64,000 bases of DNA from assembly GCA_947179155.2 (NCBI GenBank), contig OX359270.1:20433556-20497555 (forward strand), written 5' to 3'. The stretch is from Hedera helix. Its lineage: Eukaryota > Streptophyta > Magnoliopsida > Apiales > Araliaceae. The position numbers were made by a program, and so were the translations under genes. The notes under the pieces are model-generated. The model was not told the origin of the DNA. It ran no database searches and worked only from the letters and a program-made list of their open reading frames with translations. This document shows positions 33,846 to 45,855 of the stretch, piece after piece (within the stretch, counting starts at the first letter, position 1; each line of letters opens with the position of its first letter).

Positions 33846-34969
33846 TAGGTGTATATAGATGTTGGTGAATATGTATATATGAATATATATGACATAAAAA
33901 TAAAGCCAAATTGGTATAGTTATAGAGCAATCCTAAATTTTGGGGCCCTCATGGATGTGAAGCTTGCTTGTTGGTGAATTTTGAGTGCAAAGTTGCTTAA
34001 CAACTCCCCACCAACCCTAGTCATTCATATGGTCATTCAAAATGTCGCTCAATTGGTCATTCAAAGTAATAGTAAGCAAGATTAGCCTCTAATTGACCAA
34101 TGCTAGTTGATTAGTGGAAGTTGATGGAGATTAAGATGGTTCTATAAATAGAATGCATCACCAACGAGTTAGGTTGTTAGTCATTTTGCTAGAGCAACAA
34201 AAAAGAAAAGAGAGAGCTCCCAAGAGAGAAAAAAATAGGAAACTCTTGTGAGATTGGTATTCAACCAATGAAAAGTGATAGAGAATAGTCAATGACGAGT
34301 CCTTAACAAAGTTATATCAAGAAGAAGAAAAACATCCAAGTTTAAAAGGTCAAAAAATGTTCTAAACCTTCACCTATTTCATTTTTATGATCTATATATG
34401 TTTTCTATGGTCAAAAAGTATTTTTAATCGATCAAAAGTTATTTTGATTATCTAGAAGTCTTAAACTATGTTATATATGTATATTCATGATTTGATATAT
34501 TTAAATCATGTATTGGTATGTGTGTTACGCAAATAAAGGGAAGAAAAATTCATATAGTGATTTACTAGTAAAACCCTAGATGGTTCGATCTTAAATTTCT
34601 TGTCAAAACGTTTTCAAAATGTGATCGAACCATGAAATATTGTAAAACAAGAAGTTAGAAAGACAACAACACTGAGTTGGTGTCATATGGATGTGTAGAT
34701 GTTATTTTGTTCAAGTTTGAACCAATAAAACCAAGGATTTGTGAAGTTAGATTTCACTGTATCCTTTTGTGCAGTTTTAGTCCAGTTTCGTTTGGAATTT
34801 GGATTTGTGATATAAAGAGAAATTTTAGAGGGGGAAATTCTGATGAGAATGTACTCAAGAATTTAAAAAAAAAAAATTTATGGCTGTTGGAGCGACTGAG
34901 GGCCGTGTAGCCAAAACATTAAATTTTGGAAAAATGGCCGAGCACACCTGCGCTCGTGGTGGGCGCAGC
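32646..34969 (+). repeat. LARD 3' LTR, left part
   Basis: Aligns with 26545-28915. It stops after GGGCGCAGC and resumes at 52861 (TACGTCTGAGTCC), matching 5' LTR 28908-28925. TATA box TCTATAAATAGAATG at 34141-34155, (AT)n at about 33815-33842. Confidence 0.85.
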
Positions 34970-37900
34970 TGTGACGGCCCCAAATTCGGGTTTCATAACC
35001 TTGGGTTTGGTTGTCACGAAACAATACTTTCTAACAATTAATTACATAAATTGCATTAAAACTTCGCGGAATAATACAAAAGGTTCCTTTTAAAAAGGAT
35101 ACATTTCCCAAGGTCGATTAACATTAACATAAACATTACATATCTTAAGAGAATACAAAAAATTTACAAAAAAAATTACATAACAAGTAATTTAACTGTC
35201 ATGCATTGTGCTAATCTAAGATTTGGCTTTTCCCTTGCCTTTGTCTTGTTTAGAACTTTCGAGCTTAGCTGAAAATAAGTCATGATATAGCAAGAATGAG
35301 CAACTAAATGGCTCAGCAAGTTTAAGAACAATAACATAAGATATATCATGATGAAAGGAAAATTAACATCAGGGTTTTCAACAATAGATAACAATTGTGA
35401 AATAAATCAAGAATCAATTTTTCATTATAAGAATGGATTGATACTTTATTGCTGAGTGGTCTTTAAGGACCATGAACTACTACTAAGGTAGAACAGACAT
35501 TTATATATATATCTGACTCCTCGAAAAACTAGTACTCGAGGGGATCAGCCTCTTGTGCCATATATATATGCATAACATTTAGACATCTTGTACAAATTCG
35601 GTTTCTCGACAGATAAAAATTTCCCTTATTTAGGATTGTTCATTCTCAATCTTACTATAAGAATCCGCACCAGCCAATGGTTTAGATAACCTTTTAAAAG
35701 ATTCAATGTGTTGAATTAATCATGCATTATCTAGCTGAAAAAATTAGCTTAGACTTTCTTAACAGTTCTTGAATTTAATGAACTATACATTTGCAAATGC
35801 ACTATGTGCGAATACAATAACAATAATGATGTGAAATAATTTTAGATAATTAATCCACTTAAAACTTTGTCAAATAACTACGAGTGTAGATAATTGCTCA
35901 ACAATAATTGAATTGCTAAATATAAATAAGGTTGAAGAAATCTTGTAACAATAAATACAAGTTAGGGTTAAGGAAAACTTACCTCGCATGTAGTCTACTG
36001 CTAATCAATTCAATTTAATTCGCTTTGAACAAACCTAACAATTAATCAGTTTGATCTTAAATTAGTATCATATACACATACATATGATAACATTTATTAC
36101 TCTTTCGTAACCACATAATTATAGATTTACGAATATATTAACACTTAGAAAATATTATCATTACTTGATAATATTTCAATCACATAAAACCTATATTAAA
36201 TATCTAATAGAAATCATACACTTATCTAATATTATTAACAATTTAATAATATTTAATTAGTGTTATAATATTATTAATCATTTAATAATATATTATTAAT
36301 CTTATAATATTATTAAATTTTTAGTAATATTTTATTAATTATCTAATATTAGTAATCATAATAATATTTTATTAATTATCTACTATTAATAATCATTTAA
36401 TAATATTTTAATCATTAGCTAATATTATTAACTATTTAATAATATTTTATTAACTATCTAATAATATTAATCACTTAATAATATTTTATTAAGTATCTAA
36501 TATTATTAACTATTTAATAATATTTTATTAATTATCTAACATTATTAATCATTTAATAATATTTTAATCATTATCTAATATTATTAACTATTTAATAGTA
36601 TTTTATTAATTATCTAATATTATTAACCACTTAATAATACTTTATTAAATATTTAATATTATTAATCATTTAATAATATTTTATTAATTATCTAATATTA
36701 TTAATCATTAAATAATATTTTATTCATATTCTAATATTATTATTCATTTAATAATATTTTATCTTTTTATTAATATTATTACTCATGTAATAATATTTTA
36801 ATGACTTTATAATATTATTATACTTTTAATAATATTTCAATGTTTTTCTAATATTTTTATTTATTTAATAAATTTTATTAACTTAATTATATTATTAATC
36901 CTTTAATAATATTTATACACTTTTAATTATTAAATCAATTATCTATAACTTTAAAAATACATTTATTAAGTCCAAAAATACTAAAATAATTTTTGGAATA
37001 TTTTTCATTTTCTGACCCGGACTAACCCGACCCGATTCGGATTTCAATTTTTTTTCCTGGAACAGTGCACGGCACCCCGACGCTGTGTTTATACTGAAAC
37101 ACCGCATCTCGGCGCTGTCCGGCAGAAACATTTTCCAATTTCTAGATTTTTGACAGTTTTGACACTTTTGATTCAAACCTCGATAAAACGAAATCTATAC
37201 ATCCAAATGACACCAAATCAGTGTTGATGTGTTCCAAACTTCTTGTTTTACAATATTTTATGGTTCGATCGTATTTTTGAAAACGTTTTGCACAAAATTT
37301 AAAGATCGAACCACTTAGGGTTTAAAAGCGACCTACTTTGCGATAAAAGCCATAACTCCTTTGTTTTTCATTATTTTTGAAAGGTTCAAGTTGGGTTTTC
37401 TTTAAAACTCTTGTATGTAACTTTCTAGCCATAAAAATCCATTTTCGAACTTGTACATTTCAAACTACATCATTAAACATCACATGCTTAACTAGGGTTT
37501 TACCAATAAAGTCTATTATGAACAATTCTTCCATTTTTATCCAATACACACATACCAAAACATGATATAAACACATCAAACCATGAATTTACATATATAA
37601 CATAGTTTAAGACTTTTAGATCATCAAAACAAGTTTTGATCGGTTAAAAATATATTTTAACCGATTAAATCATATTTAAGCTACAAAAATGAAATATAGA
37701 AGGGTTGAAGCACTTTTAAACCTTGATGATTTGTGTGCACTTCTTCTTCTCCTACCAAAGTATGAAATGAGGCTAGTGAAAATTCACCAAGCTCCTCCTC
37801 TTGCTATTTCTCACAACTCACAAATGTTTCTATCTTTTCTTTCTCAAATGCGCTCTCTTTTTCTCTCTAGAATACTAGGAAATGAACTAACCAACATAGC

Positions 37901-38173
37901 AAGTATGTGGAGTACTCTATTTATAGGAAATTACTAATCCATCATCAATTCTCCTAATCCATTAGTGTTGGTGAATTTAGTGCTAATTATGATTACTATT
38001 TACGTGATTGACAATGTGATTGACTAGTTGAATGACATGGGTGGTTGAACAACTATGACATAGTGTGTGTTAGAAGCAATATGAGCAAACAAGCCACCTC
38101 CTTTTGGGGCCCACCATGACCAGCCAAATCGCCTATTTATGGCCATTTTTACTTTATTTTTTATGCTTTAATT

Positions 38174-38231
<58 letters not shown>

Positions 38232-39013
38232 GTTGACCAATTTTGACTTTCTCTTGGGCTCCACATTGGACTCTAGGATTTAATATAGGGTCCTTAACAT
38301 TAATATACAACAATTAGAAAGTAATTACAAAAATAAAACACATACAAAATAATTACAAAAAAAGTACAACAAGATACATTTATTAAATCATTCAGTTTCC
38401 TACAAATAAGGAATTCCTTAAATCAAGGATAATTAACTGTCATATGCGGCAGTTAGCAAAACAAAATTCACAATACAAAATAAAAATAAATAACTATCAT
38501 TCTGATAAGCAGCTCACGAATGGAGATGAGAAGAAATGGCAGAGGAGGAAGAAGATCTGGAATGGTCATCTCTCACCATCCACCATGATTTTTGTGCTCT
38601 TCTTCTTCTCCTACCAAAGTATGAAATCAGACTAGTGAAAATTCACTAAGCTCCTCCTCTTGCTATTTCTCATAACTCAAAGTGTTTCTATCTTTTCTTT
38701 CTCAAATGCTCTCTCTTTTTCTCTCTAGAATACTAGGAAATGAACTAACCAACATAGCAAGTATGTGGAGTACTCTATTTATAGGACATTACTAATCCAT
38801 CATCAATTCTCCTAATCCATTAGTGTTTGTGAATTTAGTGCTAATTAGGATTACTATTTACTTGATTGACAATGTGATTGACTAGTTGAATGACATGGGT
38901 GGTTGAACAACTATGACATAGTGTGTGTTAGAAGCAATATGAGTAAACAAGCCACCCCCTAGTGGGGCCCACCATGACTGGCCAAATGGCCTATTTATGG
39001 CCATTTTTGCTTT

Positions 39014-39087
<74 letters not shown>

Positions 39088-39473
39088 GTTGACCAATTTT
39101 GACTTCCTTTTGGGCTCCACATTAGACTCTAGGATTTAATATATTGGGCTCATCTATTTAATTTGGTTGGGCTCAATTTAAATGTTCTATTGGGCTAACA
39201 TTAATTCACATATGTCACATTTAATTAAATCAAGTATTGAGCTAGGGTTTAATTAATTACATAGACTACTAGGTAAATTTAATTGACCTAGTTTAACAAC
39301 CCATTTGGATTTAAGATATAATCCAATTAGATTTGCTTTAAATAAATATACACATACACAAGTATATTTATTCAATTATCTAATGCACAATTAATTAATA
39401 CAAATTTTTTAATTAATTGCTAATTATTTAATAATCATAATTACAATGTCTAATGGAATTCGTGGTCATTACA
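34970..39473 (-). repeat. Chromovirus 3' LTR (mosaic with truncated MULE and duplicated segment)
   Basis: Ends TGTGACGG and GGTCATTACA on the plus strand. It carries the first about 298 bases of the Mutator-like element at 38288-38585, then a second, diverged copy of LTR segment 37725-38287 placed at 38586-39135, with the uninterrupted target site (GGATTTAATATATTGGGC). TATA boxes of the minus strand lie at 37917-37926 and about 38775-38783 (CTATTTATAG). AT runs at 38186-38227 and 39027-39084. An AATATTATT-rich array lies at 36170-36900. Confidence 0.85.
38288..38585. mobile_element. Truncated MULE (left 298 bp) in the chromovirus 3' LTR
   Basis: Preceded by the target word TTTAATATA at 38279-38287. 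Matches 50651-50948 almost base for base, then breaks within CCACCA(C/T)G and continues as LTR sequence (GATTTTTGTGCTCTTCTTC). A right end and second target copy are missing. Confidence 0.85.
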
Positions 39474-39485
39474 TTGTCCTCCTTT
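39474..39485 (-). promoter_or_regulatory. Polypurine tract of the chromovirus
   Basis: AAAGGAGGACAA on the minus strand, directly before the 3' LTR TGTAATGACC; primes plus-strand synthesis in LTR elements. The flanking GGAATTCTTATAA also precedes the LARD 3' LTR. Confidence 0.7.
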
Positions 39486-39522
39486 ATAAGAATTCCATCC
39501 TCGGAATTGCAAATTTAAACTA

Positions 39523-40803
39523 CTAAAAAATATATAGATAGTTAGTCCCCATCTTTTCTTCAAGCTCCCACGTAACTTCCTTAGTGTTGTGGTTCCTCCA
39601 AAGGACTTTGACAGAATGTATAACCTTATTTTGCAATTTCTGCTCTTTCCTATCTAATATCTGGACAGGAACTTCTTCATATGATAAGTCTTTCTCAATT
39701 TGTATTGGCTTATAGGATATGACATGCTTGTAATCAGGCTTGTATGGCTGCAACACTGACACGTGAAACACATTGTGAATATGTTCCAGTTCAGGAGGTA
39801 GAGCTATCTCGTATGCCCCTTCACCCACTTTTTTCAATATCGCAAACGGTCCTATGAACCTCGGACTCAGTTTTCCCTTCTTTCCAAATCTGATTTTCCC
39901 TTTCCAGGGAGATACTTTCATGAACACAAAACTTCCTACTTCGAAATCTCGTTTCTGTCGATGTAGATCTGCGTATTTCTTCTGACGGTCTTGAGCTATT
40001 ACTATTCGAGCTCTTATTACTTTGATAATTTCTACAGTCTATTGAACCAATTTCGGCCCCAACAGTCAACGTTCTCCTACCTCATCCCAACATAGAGGTG
40101 TTCTACATTTCCTTCCATATAAAGCTTTGTAAGGCGGCATGCCTATGCTCGCATAATAACTGTTATTATATGCAAACTCAACTAACAGTAGATGGTCTTC
40201 CCAACTGCCCTTGAAATTCATCACACAGGCTCTAAGCATGTCTTCCAATGTCTGAATTGTTCTCTCACTTTGCCCATCCGTCTGCGGGTGGTACGCTATA
40301 CTCATTCTTAATTGTGTCCCCAATCTTTCCTGAAAACTCCTCCAAAATTTTGACGTGAAGCGCAGATCTCTGTCTGACACAATTGACACCAGTACTTCAT
40401 GTCTTGAAACTATCTCCTTGATGTACCATTTAGCCAACTGATCCAAACTGAAGTTAATCTTGATCGGCAAAAAGTGCGCTGACTTTGTTAGTCGATCAAC
40501 AATCACCAATATTGCATCGTATCCCTTCTGTGTCGCTGGAAGTCCTACCATAAAATCCATTGTGATATGCTCCCATTTTCACTCAAGAATTTCTAATGGC
40601 TGTAATAATCCACTTGGTCTCTGATGTTTGGCCTTTACCCTCTGACAAGTTAGGCATCGACCGACACATTTTGCAACCTCCCTTTTTATATTCAGCCACC
40701 AAAAATGTTGACGTAGATCTTGATACATTTTCGTACTTCCCGGATGTAACGAGTATCTAGTACTGTGAGCCTCTTGCAAAATCTCCTCTCGTAATTCAGG
40801 CAC
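39523..40803 (-). pseudogene. Chromovirus integrase with chromodomain (broken)
   Basis: Minus strand. HHCC finger: H...H in HSTRYSLHPG and CLTCQR (40803-40579). Core: D in DFMVGLP, D in IVSDRD, E in GQSERTIQTLE (40560-40066). C-terminal GPF module GPFAILKKVGEGAYEIALP and chromodomain tail VPVQILDRKEQKLQNK...VKVLWRNHNTKEVTWELEEKM (39927-39523). The chromodomain is the mark of chromoviruses and thought to guide integration into heterochromatin. A stop at about 40578 and frame changes near 40060 and 39930 break it; catalytic residues are kept. Confidence 0.9.
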
Positions 40804-40812
40804 TAATATTAC

Positions 40813-42230
40813 TCAAACACGATTCTCAAACCTTAACAATCCTTTGCTATCCACTTTGAATTTGACCTCTTCCCCATCGGTCATCCTCTTTCTGATTCTG
40901 TCATATTCCTCATCTTTGTCTTGAGCCTCTTTCACCTTATCTAACAAGGTTGAGCTTGCTTCCACTTCTGTTGACTCATTTAGATTTTTCACCTCCAACT
41001 CCATTCGAGCCATCTCCTTTATCAGTTCTTCTTGGTCTGTCAATACAAACAACTTCGCTCTGCTCTTTCTACTTGGAGCATCTGCTACTACATTGACTTT
41101 GCCGGGATGGTATAAAATCTCACAATCGTAATTTTTGATCAATTCCAACCACCTCCGCTGCCTCATATTCAACTCCTTATGTGTGAAGATATACTTCAGA
41201 TTTTTATGATCTGTGAATATCTCACACTTTTTTCCGTATAAATAATGTCTTCAAATCTTAAGGGCAAACACTACCGCTGCCAGCTCTAAGTCGTGGGTAG
41301 GGTATCCCTTTTTATAATCCTTTAATTGTCTTGATGCATACGCAACGTCTTTGCCGTTCTGCATAAGCACACAGCCTAGTCCCTTGTGCGATGCATCACT
41401 GTAGACCGTAAAACCCCCTGTATCATTCGGTAAAGTCAATACAGGTGCTTCACTAAGTTTTTTCTTTAGCTCATGAAAACTTTCTTCGCACTTCTCCGTC
41501 CATACATATTTCACTGTCTTCCTCGTCAAATTGGTTATTGGCGTTGTTATCTTCAAAAAGTCTTTGATGAGTCTTCGATAGTAACCCGCTAAACCTAAGA
41601 AAATTCTAACCTCCGTCTGCGTCCTTGGTTGTTCCCAATTTATTACTGCTTCTACCTTTGCAGGATCTACTGAAACTCCCTCCTTGTTGATAACGTGACC
41701 CAGAAATTGAACTATCTCCAATCAAAATTCACACTTTGAGAATTTAGCATACAATTGCTCATTCCGTAATATCTCTAACACCAATCCTAAATGTTCGACA
41801 TGCTCCTCCTCCATCTTGGAATAAACCAAAATATTGTCAATGAACACAACTACAAATTTATCCAAGTATTGCTTGAATATTCTGTTCATCATGTCCATAA
41901 ATGCGGTTGGCGCATTCGTTAATCCAAACGACATCACCAGAAACTCATAATGGCCGTATCGAGTTTTGAATGCCGTCTTGGGTACGTCCTCCTTCCTGAC
42001 TTTCAACTGATGATAACTAGTCCTTAAGTCAATCTTTGAAAATACTTCGCCCCTTTCAACTGATCAAAAAGATCGTCAATTCGTGGTAACTGGTACTTGT
42101 TCTTAAATGTCACTTTGTTCAACTCCCTATAATCCATACAAAGTCTCATCGATCCATCCTTTTTCTTTGCAAACAACAATGGTGCTCTCCATGGGGAAAC
42201 ACTCGGCTGAATGTACTTCCTATCCAACAA
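40813..42230 (-). pseudogene. Chromovirus reverse transcriptase and RNase H (broken)
   Basis: Minus strand. RT pieces: SPWRAPLLFAKKKDGSMRLC (42230-42024), then KTAFKTRYGHYEFLVMSFGLTNAP and the active-site block FIDNILVYSKMEEEHVEH (42006-41722). The usual FIDDILVYSK reads FIDN, so the second catalytic aspartate is asparagine. RNase H: FTVYSDASHKGLGCVLMQNG, ASRQLKDYKKGYPTHDLELAAV (41721-41251), HPGKVNVVADAPSRK (41172-40813). At least two frame breaks. The D-to-N change fits G-to-A at a CG. The enzyme is dead as it stands. Confidence 0.9.
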
Positions 42231-42233
42231 CTC

Positions 42234-43160
42234 CTACAACTGAACCATCAACTCCTTCATTTCTACCGGAGCCATCCTATATGGCGCCTTTGATATCGGT
42301 GCTGTCTCCGGTACTAAATCAATCACAAATTCTTTCTCCCTATCTGGCGGTAGACCTGACAGTTCATCTAGAAAAATATCTATGAACTCCTTAACTACTG
42401 GTATTTGCTCCATCTCAGGATTCACCATTTGTGTATCCACCACATGAGCCAAATACCCTACACAACCTTTCTTCAATAGTTTCTTGCCCTGCATCATCGT
42501 CAGACAAGAAGATTGTCTTGACGATTTGCTGCCATAAAATACGACCTTAGACTTGTTTGGTGTCTCAAGGTGTATACACTTCTTCTGGTAATCAATTATC
42601 GCCCCGTGGTTAAACAACCAATCCATTCCAAGTATAACATCAAACTCCCCCAAACGTATCAAAATTAGATTCACATTCAATTTTTGACCCCTGATTTCAG
42701 CACAACAATTTCTATGTATATACTCTACAGGAATCACTTCTTTATTTGCAACTTCTATGTTCATTGGGTTCTCTAGTTTTTCTCTAGGCAATTTTAACCG
42801 TCTAGCGAAATCGTCAGACACAAATGAACAGGTAGCACCCGAATCAAACAATACATATGCATTTATATCATTAATCGGAATAATACCTGACACCACGTCT
42901 TTTGATTCAACAACATCTTGCACCGTTATGTTGAAAGTCCGTGCTGTCGGTTTGTTCTGTTGCACCGGGCCTCCAATGGTGAGCTTGTTGTTGTTTCCCT
43001 TATAGCCAGTACTTTCACTGCCATTTTTCCTCTTCAGACAATCCTTGAACTGATGGTCCGCTGCTCTACATGAGAAATAACCTCTCTTCTTAGGCGTGAG
43101 ACAATTAGGAGCGATGTGCCCTTCTTGCCCACAGTTGTAACAAACGTTCTTCCCTTTCAT
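42234..43160 (-). pseudogene. Chromovirus gag C-terminus (zinc knuckle) and protease
   Basis: Minus strand, open for 308 codons. It begins with the CCHC knuckle CYNCGQEGHIAPNC, which binds RNA, and a second degenerate knuckle-like CRAADHQFKDC. The protease has the catalytic DSG in AYVLFDSGATCSFVSDDFA and ends with VILGMDWLFNHGAIIDY. The rest (HIPVVKEF-type region, LPPDREKEFVIDLVPETAPISKAPYR) leads into RT, which continues at 42230 after a stop. Confidence 0.88.
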
Positions 43161-44042
43161 GCATTCCCCTATATGGTTCTTTCCGCAGTTGCTACACTTG
43201 TTTCCCTTCTTTGATTCACCTCCTTAAGGTGTCCCCGAACTATTGTTGATGTTACTGATCCACTTACGCTTATTAGGGTTACTGCCCCCATTGCTGTTAC
43301 CTTATCTATTTTCTCCTTCACTTCTCTTCTTATTTCGTTCCTTATTGTGTTTGTTTAGGGCTTCATTTCCCCCTTCTACGATTATAGCTTTCTCTAGTAA
43401 AGTTGTGAAGTTGGTAATTTGAAGAACAGTGACCCTACTGTAAACCCACAGTTTCAGTCCCTACTCAAACCTTCTTGAGCACCTCGCTTCAGTGTCCACC
43501 TGGTGTGGAGCAAATCTATCCAATTCGTTGAACTTGACAGCGTATTCGGATACTGACATATTCCCCTGCTTGAGTTCCAGGAATTTGACTTCCATCCTGG
43601 CTTGTGTGCTTTCTGGAAAGTAATTCTCCAAGAACACTTCCTTAAATCGCGCCCACGCGATAGTTCCCTCTCCTACTCGGTTCTTGTTGGCCTTCCACCA
43701 ATAGTTCGCCTCCCCCTTCATCATAAAGGTAGCAAATGAGGTCATTTGCTCCTCTGCTACTCGGGCGACCTCGAAGACCTTTTCCGTCTCCTCTATCCAG
43801 GTCTGCGCTTTTATAGGATCCGTGGTTCCTCAGAATTCAGGTGGTCCTATCAGTTTAAAGTATTTAAAGTTTGCTAGTGGAGCGGCAGGGTTTGTTGCTC
43901 CAGCAGCATTTGTGTTTCGTCCGTGGAATGCCCCCGTTAGCATTTCCATAAACTCTTGCACTGGGTTTGGCGGTACTCTGTCATCGTTGTTAACTGATTC
44001 CTCCACTCCTTGATTTCTCGGTAATTGTCTACGTGGCGGCAT
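43161..44042 (-). pseudogene. Chromovirus gag N-terminal part (broken)
   Basis: Minus strand from the ATG at 44042 (MPPRRQLPRNQGVEESVNN), stop TGA at about 43830 (CGA to TGA type), then FATFMMKGEANYWWKANKNRV and RFKEVFLENYFPESTQARMEVKFLELKQGNMSVSEYAVKFNELDRFAPH, the classical Ty3 gag core. After about 43461 the frame is broken until the zinc knuckle. Gag forms the particle. Confidence 0.85.
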
Positions 44043-44391
44043 TTTCTGTATAAAGAAAATTTAAATTAATAAAGTTATTTCATCTTTTGACTTTCGTCTT
44101 CTAGCGTAACAATTTAATCTAAGGCACAAATAATTATCTCAACACATATAAACATAAACAGATTTGCATTTATATTCATATGCTAAAACCACAGTGCATA
44201 ACACTTTTACATCATAAGCATACTGCTATAAATGCTACTATCCCTGAATTTCTACAAAAGACGAGATCTAACCAAAAACATATCCCACAACTTCATTGAG
44301 TTGGGATTTACATCATACTAACCCTCTATCAAAATAAAAGCTGGGTTTCTACTGCATTTATATATATACAACATAAATAAAGAAACTACTG

Positions 44392-45149
44392 CTACTGACT
44401 GCGCATCCCTCGACGCACGACATCATCGTACTCCTCATTTCCCATAGCCATCACCATGCTTCTGCTAATAGTGTGGATGGACTAGCCCTCCTCAGCTGGG
44501 TAGTAGTACACCCTACTTTGTAGTCTACCATAAGAAGAACGATAGACATAGCTAAGTCTATCGATCCTCACCCTCTTCTCTCTAACCTCGTCCTCTAGCT
44601 CCAGCATCTACCCGTGAGCCGAATCTCCCTGGATCTCCATCTCGATCCTATCGTCTATAGCCTGCTACCAATGGGCTCTAATCTCCTCATTCTCTGCCTG
44701 AACCTGCTGAACCTTTAACTCAGCTGCTGCTAATCTGGCCTCCATCTCGGCTATCTTCTCTTTCAGCTCCGTGTTCTCGCCAGAGAACTGATAAGTTGCA
44801 TCTCGATACTGGTTCTCCGTATGCTGGTGGGTATGATCCTGCTCCTCTAAATGCTGAATCCTAACCTCCAGCTCCTCGTAGTTAGAAAGTCGATGATGTC
44901 ACTAGCAGTAGTGCCCATGCCATCAGCGTACTCAACTGATTCCTCGTCCTCAGACTCCTCAAACTTGGCCTCATCCTCACTGTATGGCCTCATCACTCCG
45001 CCTCAGATGGGCTCCTCACGGTCTCCCTCCTCTGGATCAAACTCAAGCTCCTCTATCGATGCAGCCACCAACGGTTGTGCCGTATCCATGTGGATATCAG
45101 TGTAAATCACCTCCTCAATAGTATGACTCGACTGTCAAATCTCAGGCAT
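44392..45149 (-). pseudogene. Chromovirus pre-gag ORF with coiled coil (broken)
   Basis: Minus strand, upstream of gag in the element's leader. From ATG at 45149: an acidic half (EELEFDPEEGDREEPI, EDEAKFEESEDEESVEYADG), then after one frame change near 44880 a heptad-rich coiled coil (YEELEVRIQHLEEQ... NTELKEKIAEMEARLAAAELKV... QAENEEIRAHW), then DEVREKRVRIDRLS and a short C-terminus ending at 44392. About 250 codons. Stops: two TGA and three TAG, all of C-to-T type. The protein is not recognised; it is not part of standard gag-pol. Confidence 0.55.
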
Positions 45150-45714
45150 CCTACAATCATACAAATAACACACGTTAGTACAGAAATAAAATATATTCAT
45201 TGATGAAATTGTAGACACCCAAATTTTGCACTTTCTCTACTAACCCTGGCAGGAGGGCAAAATCGTCATTTGACCCGACATGCGGAAAGAAAGGTGGACC
45301 CCAGCACAAAGCCACCCCAGCGATTTATGGTCAAAACTGCCACAACGGACAACGAGCATCCGGTCACTTGAGGCAAGGCGAACAGTTGATCCAGAAAAGC
45401 CTGAGCTGACCACAAAAGACGACTAATGGCCATTCCGCTTACGATGTTCGGGGGTCTCGCTCCCCGGTGAGCGAGCGGCTGCCCAGCTCGCCGGTGAGCT
45501 GGCGGGGGTGGAAAGGGGGCAGCGCCCCCTGGAAGCCAGGCACAATTATCAAATTTTATATCAAGTCGCAGCCCGCCGAACTAGCCTCCCAGAACAATAT
45601 GGCACGTTTCCCAGGGATTTCCGGATTGCAAAAATACAGCCTTCCAAAACAATACAGCAAAAATTGGCGATTTAAGACCGCGTGGCACGGAAATCGAGAA
45701 AAGGAAGCCAGACA

Positions 45715-45855
45715 GCCGCAGATGCATCTGCGGCCAACGACTTTTGGGGCTTCGCGTGGCTCGAGGGCGGCACACGGCAGCCGAGGCGGCGGCTTAGACG
45801 GCCACAGCAGGCAGCCGCAGATGCATCTGCGGCCAGCCGCAGATGCATCTGCGGC
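45715..45855. repeat. Three palindromic modules GCCGCAGATGCATCTGCGGC in the Tat-type LTR
   Basis: A 20-bp perfect palindrome occurs at 45715-45734, 45814-45833 and 45836-45855, the latter two almost adjacent. Variants (GGTGCATC, GGTGCAAC) are at about 62494-62535 and 62614-62634 in the other LTR copy. Confidence 0.9.

Noticed and set aside
36943..37937. Repeated ORFs of 77, 62 and 82 codons (also at 49282-50276)
   Set aside because: Identical in both chromovirus LTRs; they are LTR sequence without codon structure.
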